Counted from the stretch's first letter, positions 1 through 6,180 are shown. The stretch: DNA of 6,401 nucleotides from Pseudomonadota bacterium (GCA_021779875.1 JAJXZV010000075.1:1-6401), one strand, 5' to 3'. Numbers and translations are program-made. The notes: generated by a model from the letters alone, not told the origin.

Positions 1-5
1 GCCGG

Positions 6-1064
6 TCACCGCCTGGCGGCGAAAATCGTATAGCCGACGCCTGTTTCGTATGTGTTCACGTTTGCGAATCCGCCTGCATTCAGCAGGGAGATGATGCGCT
101 TCTCACCCGCCAGCGCGCCCGTGCCAGCGCCGCCATCGTGCAGCGCCTCCTGCAGGCAGATGAGCAGGTTCGCGCTGAAGAGAATCCGAGCAAACGGCGA
201 GGAGGCATCGACGTCAACATTGCCGGTTGCCGCGGCTTCAACGAACAAGAGCACGCCGCCCGGTTTGAGACAGCCGCCGATGCACTCCAGGAACGTCTCC
301 GGATGAGGGAAATGATGGAACGCGTCGAGCACCAGCACGATGTCCCAGGAGCCGGAAACCGAGTTTGCCTCCGCAGCCTGGAAGCGAATGTTGGTGAGAC
401 CGCGCTCGCGCGCTTCCGCGGTGGCACGACCCAGGGCAACACTGTTTACATCGTATCCAGTGAACTGTGATGCGGGGTATCGGCCGGCAAGATCGAGGAG
501 GGCGTTGCCCAGGCCGCACCCGATGTCGGCCACGTCCACGCCCCGCTGCAGGTCCTGCTCGACACCTGCCTGCTCCAGCCACCGGCCGAGGAGCAAACGG
601 TAGAGCGGCGCGTTGACCCGGCCGACCGCGTCTCCAAGACTTTCGTGATACACCGACGGGTCCACACCGCTTCCGGTTCGCACCGCGCCGGCCACCGCCG
701 CCATTGTTCCTGGCAAACGGTGGCAGCAGTCGATGATCGCGCCAAGGTCGAAGGGCACGGCCTCGCCTCGGAACGACGCGGCTTCGAACTGCGGCATCGT
801 ATACGTGCCATCGAGATGCGCCAGGTAGCCGTGTGCGGTCATGGCGCCGAGCCAGGCGTCAGCGTTGCGCGCGTCGACGTTGCACGCCGATGCCAGGCTG
901 CGCGCGGTCACGGGGCCGTTGATGGCAGCATCGAGCATGCCCGTCTCGCGGCCGATCGCGAGGATCGCAATTGCGTACCAACCGACAACGTCACGGAAGA
1001 GAAGCGGGGTCGGCGCCGGTTCCAGGCTGCCGTTTGCGGCGGAAGCGGTGGGGGCTTCACTCAT
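6..1064 (-). CDS. Class I SAM-dependent methyltransferase with N-terminal winged-helix domain
   Basis: The protein has 352 residues and probably transfers a methyl group from S-adenosylmethionine to a small molecule in the cytoplasm; the substrate cannot be read from sequence. Residues about 20-95 form a helical winged-helix-like region, as in dimerising O-methyltransferases and Rv2258c-like methyltransferases. The Rossmann domain follows: motif I VADIGCGLGN at 178-187, the acidic SAM-ribose residue D205 in GYDVN, a post-II segment DIVLVLDAFHHFPHP at 241-255, and LKPGGVLLFVEA at 266-277. The C-terminal GGF (331-333) also fits the fold. I chose the ATG at 1064 because AGGAG (1071-1075) lies 6 nt upstream. 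An in-frame ATG 19 codons further out (1121) would add a stretch unlike the family and has no clear ribosome site. No operon partner is visible, and the gene is divergent from the kinase. The family call is secure; the reaction is unknown. Confidence 0.9.
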   Translation of the reverse strand: MSEAPTASAANGSLEPAPTPLLFRDVVGWYAIAILAIGRETGMLDAAINGPVTARSLASACNVDARNADAWLGAMTAHGYLAHLDGTYTMPQFEAASFRGEAVPFDLGAIIDCCHRLPGTMAAVAGAVRTGSGVDPSVYHESLGDAVGRVNAPLYRLLLGRWLEQAGVEQDLQRGVDVADIGCGLGNALLDLAGRYPASQFTGYDVNSVALGRATAEARERGLTNIRFQAAEANSVSGSWDIVLVLDAFHHFPHPETFLECIGGCLKPGGVLLFVEAAATGNVDVDASSPFARILFSANLLICLQEALHDGGAGTGALAGEKRIISLLNAGGFANVNTYETGVGYTIFAARR

Positions 1065-1070
1065 TTCAGT

Positions 1071-1075
1071 CTCCT
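1071..1075 (-). promoter_or_regulatory. Shine-Dalgarno site that sets the methyltransferase start
   Basis: On the minus strand this reads AGGAG, 6 nt before the ATG at 1064. It favours the 352-residue product over the longer reading from 1121. I found no convincing -35/-10 pair for this gene in the 300 bp upstream. Confidence 0.75.
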
Positions 1076-1382
1076 TCGGGTTCCAGCATCCGAACGTCAG
1101 TGCCGGCGAGGACGGTGACACGCCAGACGCACGGATACCGGATTCTCACGACGATGGCCCCGCACCATTCGGGTGTGCTCGGGCCGCCGGGTTCCGGAAT
1201 CTTGTTTGCTCCGTTGACGCCGTCGAGCCATGCCAATCGGATTCGGGATGCCGGCCCCGATGACGGCGACCGCGAATGCGCCGGGCTGGTCTGTTGACTC
1301 GGAAGGGGAACTATACCTCGAGCGCCGGAGCCCCGCGCCCCTGGGATCTGCTCGAACCAGGTCGCACGGACCAGCTGGCAAT

Positions 1383-1411
1383 TTGACAACGCCGCCTGAA
1401 CACCCAACAAT
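1383..1411 (+). promoter_or_regulatory. Probable sigma70-type promoter of the kinase gene
   Basis: A perfect -35 hexamer TTGACA at 1383-1388 is followed by a 17-bp spacer and a -10-like AACAAT at 1406-1411 (4 of 6 consensus bases). Transcription would start near 1418, giving a leader of about 43 nt before the ATG at 1461. The hexamers sit in a locally AT-richer patch of otherwise GC-rich DNA. The -10 is imperfect, so this is a prediction. Confidence 0.5.
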
Positions 1412-1460
1412 ACGTGCGCAATTCCGTCACAATTCAAATCGTCCCTGACGTTCTGGTGCC

Positions 1461-4109
1461 ATGCGCCCTGAATCGCTGAAGCATTACCGTGTGCTGGACA
1501 GGCTCGGTGCCGGCGGCATGGGCGAGGTGTATCTCGCCGAAGACACGAAACTCCACCGCAACGTGGCCATCAAGGTGCTGCTCGAGGATGCCGCCGAGGA
1601 CCCCGCGCGGCGCGAACGGTTCGGGCGCGAGGCGCGGGCGATCGCGGCGCTGAGCCACCCGAACATCGTCACCATCCACTCGGTCGAAGAGGACGCGGGC
1701 CGGCTGTTCCTGACGATGGAGTACGTGGACGGCAAACCGCTGACCGACGTGATCCCGCGGGGCGGCCTTTCTCTCGACAAGCTGCTGGCCATCGCCATCC
1801 CGCTCGCCGATGCGGTCGCCGCCGCGCACGAGCGTGGCATCGTGCACCGCGACCTCAAGCCGGCCAACGTCATGGTCGCCGCTGACGGCCGCGTCAAGGT
1901 CCTGGACTTCGGCCTGGCGCGGCTCCGTGAGGACGACGCCCAACAAGCGGCCACGATGACGGCGCAGATCACCGGCGAAGGTCGCATCCTCGGCACGGCC
2001 GCCTATATGTCGCCCGAGCAGGCAGAAGGCCGGGTCGTGGATGCGCGGTCGGATCTGTTCTCGCTCGGCATCCTCCTGTTCGAGATGGCCACGGGGGAGC
2101 GACCGTTCACGGGCGACACGACGATGTCGGTCATCTCGGCGATCCTCAAGGACTCGCCGCGGTCGATCTCCGCCATCCGGCCGGACGTGCCCCGCGAGCT
2201 GGCGCGCATCATCAAGCGCGCCCTGCAAAAGGACCCGGAACAGCGGTACCAGACGGCGAAGGACCTGCGAAACGACCTGCAGCTTCTGAAAGCCGAGTTC
2301 GACTCCGGAGAACTCGCGGCCGCTGCGCCCGGCGCGGCCCGTCCTCGTCGCCGACCCGTCGGTCTCCGGCGGGCCGTGGGCGCCGCCACTCTCGTCCTCG
2401 CCGTCCTGGCGGCGACCTTCGGCTATCGTGCCTGGAGGCCCGCCCCGGCGACGTCGCGGCCGTTCGAGCGCTTCGATGTCCGCAAGCTGACGACCGACGG
2501 GGACGTGGGCACCTGCGCCATCTCCCCTGACGGCACGTACGTCGCGTACTCGATGTTCGACAAGGATGGACAGACGCTCCGTATGCGCCAGCTGGCGACC
2601 GGTGCCGAGACCGTCATCGTGCCGCGGCAGAGTGTCGTGTACGTCGGCCTGACGTTCTCGCCCGACTCGCAGTATCTCTTCTACGTCACCGCGTCGGAAT
2701 CGCCGGGCGAGTTGTACGCCTATTTCATCTCCCCGGTGCGAGGACGACTCTTCCGGGTACCGTCGCTGGGCGGGTCGCCAACCGGGCTCATCGACAATGT
2801 GTACGGGATGGTGGGGCTGTCGCCGGACGGCAAGCGCGCCGCGTTCTATCGCGTGGATGCCCGCGGCCGGGTTGCGCTCGTCACGAGCAACGTGGACGGA
2901 AGTGATGCGAAGGTGCTCGCCACGCGTGAGCAGCCGCGACAGTTCGTCGCGACGGGTCCGGCTTGGTCTCCCGACGGGCGGACGATCGCCGCGCCGTTCG
3001 ACGGCGACCAGGGGGCGTCGATATCGACGCTGTCGGCGGACGACGGGAAGGAGACGGCGCCGCCGATCCACGCCCTGTGGGGGATGATCCAGCAGGTCGC
3101 GTGGGCTCCGGACGGCAGCGGCGTGTTCCTCGCGGCCGCGCATCAATCGTCCAACTGGATGTTTCAGATCTGGTTCGCCTCGTACCCGGACGGCACGGCT
3201 CGCCGCGTCACGAACGACGCGAACAATTACTTCGGCGTGAGCGTGTCTCATGACGCGCGGTCCCTCGTGGTGCTCGACTCCGAATGGCCGACAAGACTCT
3301 GGATCGGCGCGCCCGGTCATCCCGCGGGGTTCTCGCAGGTCGGTTCGCCCGGCGACGGGTTCTTCGGCGTCACGTGGTCGCCCGATGGCCGGCTGCTGTT
3401 CGGAACGAGGGATTTCGACATCGGCGTGTGCGATGCCGACGGAGCCAACCGCCGCATCCTGACGGTGGATCAGCACAACAACCGGTTCCCTGCCGCGACC
3501 AGGGACGGCCGACACATCTTCTTCCGGTCGTGGAGGGACTTTGCAACCTTGCCGCTGTGGCGCATGAACCGCGACGGCGGTGACGTTCGAGCCGTGACGG
3601 AACTGCCAGGCGGCGAGAGGCCGACGGTATCACCCGACGGCAAGTGGGTGTTCCACGTTTCATGGGACTCCGGCGGCAGAACGCGCATCTGGAAGGTGAG
3701 TGCCGACGGCGGAAAGTCAGAGCTGGTCACCGATCAGGTTTCGATGGTGGCCGTATCGCCCGACGGCCGCCTGCTCGCGGGGCCGCACAAGACGCCCGGT
3801 GCGCCCGACCGCGTCGTCGTCCTTTCATTCGACGGCACGAATGAGATTGCCAGCTTCGACGCGCCGCCGGGGGTCACCGGGATCGGGACGGTTCGTTGGA
3901 CCTCAGGCGGTCAGAGCTTGCTCTACTCGGGGACCGCGAACGGCGTGTCGAACGTATGGTCCCAGCACCTGCGCGGCGGCCCGCCCGCGAGGATTACCGA
4001 TTTCACCGAGCAGTACATCCAGGATTTCGACAACGCCGCCGACGGCCGGCTGGCGCTCGCGCGCCTGCAGATCAGCCAGAACATCCTGCAGATCAGCGCC
4101 GTGAAGTAG
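1461..4109 (+). CDS. Transmembrane Ser/Thr protein kinase with C-terminal TolB/PD40 beta-propeller
   Basis: The protein has 882 residues. The Hanks-type kinase domain spans about 9-280: glycine loop GAGGMGEVY (16-24), ATP lysine K38 in VAIK, helix-C E57, catalytic HRD (129-131) with K133 and N136, DFG (149-151), GTAAYMSPE (178-186) and D198. All catalytic residues are present, so it should be active. T165, T167 and T171 are candidate activation-loop phosphosites. After a basic stretch (RPRRRP, 294-299) a single membrane helix at about 304-324 predicts a cytoplasmic kinase and a periplasmic C-terminus. Residues 340-882 hold about twelve SPDG-type strand turns every 40-54 residues, a propeller likely to sense a ligand or bind a partner. 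The ATG at 1461 is well fixed, because an in-frame TGA lies at 1446-1448 and no other start lies between. There is no clear Shine-Dalgarno sequence. No substrate gene is adjacent. Confidence 0.95.
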   Translation: MRPESLKHYRVLDRLGAGGMGEVYLAEDTKLHRNVAIKVLLEDAAEDPARRERFGREARAIAALSHPNIVTIHSVEEDAGRLFLTMEYVDGKPLTDVIPRGGLSLDKLLAIAIPLADAVAAAHERGIVHRDLKPANVMVAADGRVKVLDFGLARLREDDAQQAATMTAQITGEGRILGTAAYMSPEQAEGRVVDARSDLFSLGILLFEMATGERPFTGDTTMSVISAILKDSPRSISAIRPDVPRELARIIKRALQKDPEQRYQTAKDLRNDLQLLKAEFDSGELAAAAPGAARPRRRPVGLRRAVGAATLVLAVLAATFGYRAWRPAPATSRPFERFDVRKLTTDGDVGTCAISPDGTYVAYSMFDKDGQTLRMRQLATGAETVIVPRQSVVYVGLTFSPDSQYLFYVTASESPGELYAYFISPVRGRLFRVPSLGGSPTGLIDNVYGMVGLSPDGKRAAFYRVDARGRVALVTSNVDGSDAKVLATREQPRQFVATGPAWSPDGRTIAAPFDGDQGASISTLSADDGKETAPPIHALWGMIQQVAWAPDGSGVFLAAAHQSSNWMFQIWFASYPDGTARRVTNDANNYFGVSVSHDARSLVVLDSEWPTRLWIGAPGHPAGFSQVGSPGDGFFGVTWSPDGRLLFGTRDFDIGVCDADGANRRILTVDQHNNRFPAATRDGRHIFFRSWRDFATLPLWRMNRDGGDVRAVTELPGGERPTVSPDGKWVFHVSWDSGGRTRIWKVSADGGKSELVTDQVSMVAVSPDGRLLAGPHKTPGAPDRVVVLSFDGTNEIASFDAPPGVTGIGTVRWTSGGQSLLYSGTANGVSNVWSQHLRGGPPARITDFTEQYIQDFDNAADGRLALARLQISQNILQISAVK

Positions 4110-4206
4110 AGGCCTCGGCCCGACCTGCGGGCGCCGATGACGCTCGGCACGCTGGCGTTCTCGATGGATCGGTTCACGATTGCGTTCGTGGACATGACGC
4201 CCACCG
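4110..4206. other. Short spacer after the kinase gene
   Basis: This 97-bp spacer lies between the kinase stop and the end of the opposing propeller remnant. It contains a small inverted repeat, GCCCG-ACCTG-CGGGC (4118-4132), with no following T tract, so it is at best a weak or Rho-independent-like hairpin. No terminator can be claimed. The kinase frame stays open for a stretch beyond its stop, but I recognise no domain in it. Confidence 0.4.
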
Positions 4207-4670
4207 TCACTTCAGCGTCAGCAGGTAAATGTCGGCCTCCGTCACGCGTTTGGTCTGGACGTCGAGCACCCAGAACTCCCTACCCTTGTTGGAACAGCAC
4301 CCGCCCGCTGCGGTGAAGCCAGGCCGGCCACTCGCCGAAGTCGGTCAAGCGCTCGTAGGTGCCCGAGGCAAAGGTGTAGACCACGATGCCGCTTCCGCCC
4401 CGGTCGCTGAACCCGATCTGGCCGGCCAGGCTGGCCCGGTCGGGCGAACAGTCCTGGGCGATGAACGGGCGAAGCGCCTCCGGCGGAAGGGGCAGCGTTT
4501 CGTTCTTCTGCTCGTTCCACGGCTGACTCGGATCGACGATGATCGGCCGGCTCTCTCGAGTGGCGGCGAGAGTAATCACCAACCGCTTGCCATCCGGGGA
4601 CCAGGCCGGGATGCTGCCGGTGTCGCTGATCTGCTGAAGCCCGCTGCCGTCGAATGACAATAGGCCGCAT
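4207..4670 (-). pseudogene. 3' remnant of a TolB/PD40 propeller protein gene (frameshifted, truncated)
   Basis: Read from 4670 downward, the minus strand encodes the last blades of a TolB-like propeller: FDGSGLQQISDTG, then PAWSPDGKRLV, PWNEQ, SGIVVYTFASGTYERLTDFG and GRVLFQQG. It then hits TAG at 4282-4280. Skipping one base at 4282 restores the family's C-terminus, REFWVLDVQTKRV...EADIYLLTLK, ending at TGA 4209-4207. This is a one-base insertion frameshift. Between the TKRV strand and the TEADIYLLTLK tail, family members as I remember them carry another blade strand of about 25-30 residues, so an in-frame loss is likely too. The 5' part of the gene is absent: homology stops where the 125-bp repeat begins. 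The remnant differs clearly from the neighbouring kinase's propeller, so it is not a simple duplicate of it. It probably came from a similar kinase/propeller or TolB-like protein. Confidence 0.75.
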
Positions 4671-4780
4671 GAGCGGGTTCCCGCGACGCGCGGGCTTCCG
4701 GCGCGCAACAGAAGACCCGTTCTCAGACTCTGGAGACGGGCGCTGGCGGCACCGCCAACCGCCGCGGCACTCTCACACAG
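4656..4780 (+). repeat. 125-bp structured direct repeat, copy 1
   Basis: This copy matches 6181-6305 over 125 bp without gaps, with 8 mismatches, all in the first 60 bp; the last 65 bp are identical. It holds three stem-loops: GCGCG/CGCGC (4688-4692 with 4702-4706), a bulged CCCGT...ACGGG stem (4716-4740), and TGGCGG-CA-CCGCCA (4744-4757). It lies between the truncated 5' side of the propeller remnant and the left end of the PRiA4b remnant, overlapping the former by about 15 bp. I do not recognise the family. A REP- or MITE-like element, or a recombination site, would fit. Confidence 0.85.
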
Positions 4781-4802
4781 CCACCTCTCCTGGCTTCACG
4801 TC

Positions 4803-5175
4803 GATCGCCGTATCTATCGGATGACCGTCACGCTCGATGGGATCCAGCCGCCGATCTGGCGGAGGCTCGAGGGACCGTCGCGAGTCACGATGGCCAAGCT
4901 GCACGAGCTTCTGCAGGCCGCATTCGGCTGGACCGACAGTCATCTTCACGTGTTCGAGATTGGCGCCGAGCGCATTGGGGTACCGCACCACCTCGATCAA
5001 CTGACGGAAGGCCAGATCACCCGCAGCGGACGGCTACGCCAGACTCCTCGAGATCCTCTTCGACCCGCGGCACCCCGAGTTCGAAGAGATGCGGAGGTGG
5101 GCCGGCGCCTTCGAGCCAGAGCGATTCGACCTGGGACGGGTGAACGCGGCGCTTGCCGCTGTGCCGGCCTACTGA
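4803..5175 (+). pseudogene. PRiA4b ORF-3-like protein gene, core deleted and frameshifted
   Basis: Two ends of one family are present in different frames. From about 4803 the reading DRRIYRMTVTLDGIQPPIWR, followed by the AKLHELLQAAFGW and DSHLHVFEIG segments, is the typical N-terminal half of plasmid pRiA4b ORF-3-like proteins. It runs to about 5020. From about 5029 another frame gives DGYARLLEILFDPRHPEF, then RFDLGRVNAALA and a TGA at 5173-5175, the typical C-terminus. The central part, including the usual YDFGDxWEH-type segment and the cysteine-containing region, is missing, by my estimate about 70 residues. A naive call from the ATG at 4821 would run on to 5288 as a false chimera overlapping the toxin gene. 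Homology extends 6 codons before that ATG with no start codon, so the 5' end may be lost too. The family's function is unknown; it is common on accessory DNA. Confidence 0.8.
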
Positions 5176-5227
5176 CGAGGAGCTTGACGCTGCGACAGGG
5201 TCTGGCGCGCAGCCATTTCTCCGAGCG

Positions 5228-5629
5228 TCAGTCGTTATTCGCTCGAAGCCGTGTTCGTTCGCGGACCCAACCGAAGAACAGCTCTTGATTGACGTCGTTC
5301 GCACCCAACCGCTCGAACATCTCCGCGATGAGGTCCTGTTCCTCGACGAAGTCGAAGCCGTTCAACTCCAGGAACACCAGCATCGCCGCCGCGGCAGTTC
5401 GCTTGTTGCCATCGACGAACGGGTGGTTTCTGGCGAGGAAGTAGGCGTAGGCAGCGGCCTTCTCAGGGACGGTCGGATACGCGTCCTCGCCGAACGCCGT
5501 CTGTGCGACCTGGCCGACCGCGGACTGCAGAAGATGAACCGACCGAAGGCCAGGGCTGCCACCCAAAGTAAGGGCTTCGGCGTGAAGGTCGAGCACCTGG
5601 TCCGCCGTGAGGTGGACGATGGGCGCCAT
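5228..5629 (-). CDS. doc: Doc/Fic-family toxin of a type II toxin-antitoxin system
   Basis: The protein has 133 residues, the usual Doc length. The Fic-fold motif is HPFVDGNKRTA (69-79), with H69, F71, D73, N75, K76 and R77. Standard Fic AMP-transferases have HxFx(D/E)GNGR. Phage P1 Doc has a lysine at the second glycine and phosphorylates EF-Tu instead. The lysine here (K76) puts this protein on the Doc side, so inhibition of translation is the likely toxic act, but that is inferred from family knowledge. The preceding helix (PEKAAAYAYFLARN) and the following LVFLELNG strand also match Doc-like proteins. The ATG at 5629 lies 3 nt after the antitoxin stop (TAG-GTC-ATG), which implies translational coupling. 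The toxin ends 52 bp from the convergent PRiA4b remnant. No frameshift or missing residue is visible, so it should be functional. Confidence 0.9.
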   Translation of the reverse strand: MAPIVHLTADQVLDLHAEALTLGGSPGLRSVHLLQSAVGQVAQTAFGEDAYPTVPEKAAAYAYFLARNHPFVDGNKRTAAAAMLVFLELNGFDFVEEQDLIAEMFERLGANDVNQELFFGWVRERTRLRANND

Positions 5630-5632
5630 GAC

Positions 5633-5866
5633 CTATCGTCCGGCAAGACGTTTCAGCGACCGTCGGTTCGCGGCAAAGACCTTGCGTTTGGCGGCCTCGA
5701 AGTCGGCATCGCTCGCGTAGCGATGGGCTGTGATGACGATTCGCTTGCCCTCCACCGCCACTTCCACCTCGGCGCCTGGCTCGAGGTCGACCTGCTTCAA
5801 CACGGCCCGGTCCAGGATCACGCCGCTCGACGTACCGATTCGGGTCAGTCGCTTCACCAAAGGCAT
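5633..5866 (-). CDS. AbrB/MazE-fold antitoxin
   Basis: The 77-residue product begins MPLVKRLTRIGTSSGVILDR and continues with the LEPGAEVEVAVEGKRIVIT swapped-hairpin pattern of SpoVT/AbrB DNA-binding domains (about 1-47). The tail (52-77, ADFEAAKRKVFAANRRSL) is charged and helical and probably wraps the toxin. Its expected roles are to neutralise the Doc-like toxin and to repress the operon. I chose the ATG at 5866 because GGAGGG (5871-5876) lies 4 nt upstream on the minus strand. A GTG at 5878 would add four residues and would place this ribosome site inside the gene. It is the first gene of a two-gene operon, 3 nt ahead of the toxin. The classic Doc partner is Phd, so this is an alternative pairing, seen in other bacteria as far as I recall. 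Confidence 0.9.
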   Translation of the reverse strand: MPLVKRLTRIGTSSGVILDRAVLKQVDLEPGAEVEVAVEGKRIVITAHRYASDADFEAAKRKVFAANRRSLKRLAGR

Positions 5867-5870
5867 TGGA

Positions 5871-5876
5871 CCCTCC
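5871..5876 (-). promoter_or_regulatory. Shine-Dalgarno site of the antitoxin gene
   Basis: The minus strand reads GGAGGG, ending 4 nt before the ATG at 5866. It is the strongest ribosome site in the window and much better than anything ahead of the toxin, which fits antitoxin being made in excess of toxin. Confidence 0.75.
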
Positions 5877-5882
5877 ACAAGC

Positions 5883-5912
5883 CATTATAATATCATTGTA
5901 ATGACCTGTCCG
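5883..5912 (-). promoter_or_regulatory. Toxin-antitoxin promoter with overlapping inverted-repeat operator
   Basis: On the minus strand there is a perfect -10 TATAAT (5889-5884), a 17-bp spacer and a -35-like CGGACA (5912-5907, 4 of 6). A second possible -10, TACAAT, lies at 5900-5895. Overlapping both is an inverted repeat of 9-bp arms, CATTACAAT and ATTATAATG, separated by GAT (5903-5883), with one mismatch. AbrB-fold antitoxins bind such AT-rich palindromes, so autorepression is likely. The leader would be only about 11 nt. A further small inverted repeat, GTCCG/CGGAC (5908-5922), sits at the -35 side. Confidence 0.65.
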
Positions 5913-5988
5913 GCGGGCGGACGTGCCCGGCCAGCGGCCGCCGTTGCCAATATGTCTCCACGACACGGGTTGATACGAGGGAACTCGG

Positions 5989-6014
5989 GGTCACTGCCGC
6001 GAACGGCAGTGACC
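5989..6014. repeat. Perfect 11-bp hairpin with 4-nt loop
   Basis: The arms GGTCACTGCCG (5989-5999) and CGGCAGTGACC (6004-6014) are exact reverse complements around the loop CGAA. No T tract follows in either direction, so it is not a standard terminator. It lies in the non-coding stretch upstream of the toxin-antitoxin promoter and could be a binding site, a structured RNA or a recombination site. Confidence 0.7.
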
Positions 6015-6070
6015 ACGCAACCGATTGGCCCTAGTGCTGTTGTCGCCAGAAGTCGCGCGCCATCAATGAG

Positions 6071-6115
6071 TTGGAAACACGCGTTCTCAGGGTTCAAATC
6101 CCTGACTGACCGCCA
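6071..6115 (+). other. tRNA 3'-end remnant ending in CCA (possible att site)
   Basis: A canonical T arm is present: stem CAGGG (6088-6092), loop TTCAAAT (6093-6099) and stem CCCTG (6100-6104). It is followed by a 7-nt acceptor strand ACTGACC (6105-6111), discriminator G and CCA (6113-6115). Upstream, TTGGAAA (6071-6077) looks like an anticodon loop reading GGA (serine), but its flanks do not pair and there is no long variable arm, so identity is uncertain. A 5' acceptor strand of the type GGTCAGT and any D arm are absent within 100 bp upstream. A 3' half of this length is what tyrosine-recombinase islands leave at tRNA target sites. No integrase is in the window. Confidence 0.65.
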
Positions 6116-6123
6116 TTCGACTC

Positions 6124-6155
6124 GCCTGGCGTCACCTCCACAGGGACCGCCAGGC
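6124..6155. repeat. 8-bp inverted repeat between the tRNA remnant and repeat copy 2
   Basis: GCCTGGCG (6124-6131) and CGCCAGGC (6148-6155) are perfect reverse complements separated by 16 nt. There is no T tract. A further TCGCT/AGCGA pair follows directly, so the whole 65-bp gap before repeat copy 2 can fold. Confidence 0.5.
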
Positions 6156-6180
6156 TCGCTCATGGCAGGCCAGCGAAGGC

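Larger units (their letters stand above)
1065..1460. other. Divergent intergenic region, no convincing gene
   Basis: These 396 bp separate the two divergent genes. Open frames exist on both strands, but none has a recognisable domain, a ribosome site or a plausible composition. One plus-strand reading around 1180-1270 faintly resembles a propeller strand (SGILFAPLTPSS), but a stop follows soon after and I do not call it a remnant. The right end carries the kinase promoter. The unusual length leaves room for regulator sites, but I see no strong inverted repeat. Confidence 0.55.

Noticed and set aside
1066..1437. A 123-codon minus-strand frame and overlapping plus-strand frames in the divergent intergenic region
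   Set aside because: No ribosome site, domain or credible composition; the faint propeller-like strand near 1195 is too short to support a remnant.
1434..3515. A 693-codon open frame on the minus strand opposite the kinase gene
   Set aside because: It is Arg/Gly/His-rich with no domain, and lies antisense to a clearly conserved kinase and propeller; long antisense frames are expected at this GC content.
4118..4132. Rho-independent terminator after the kinase gene
   Set aside because: There is only a 5-bp stem and no T tract on either side.
4656..4780. Integron attC site, suggested by paired structured repeats flanking a toxin-antitoxin cassette
   Set aside because: Neither strand shows the RYYYAAC and GTTRRRY ends of attC sites, and no integron integrase is present.
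5153..5890. A 245-codon open frame on the plus strand across the toxin-antitoxin operon
   Set aside because: It is antisense to two recognisable genes and has no family signature of its own.
5885..6163. A 92-codon minus-strand frame covering the tRNA remnant and hairpin
   Set aside because: It is antisense to tRNA-like sequence and shows the SVRDLNPENA-type peptide typical of spurious frames across tRNA ends.
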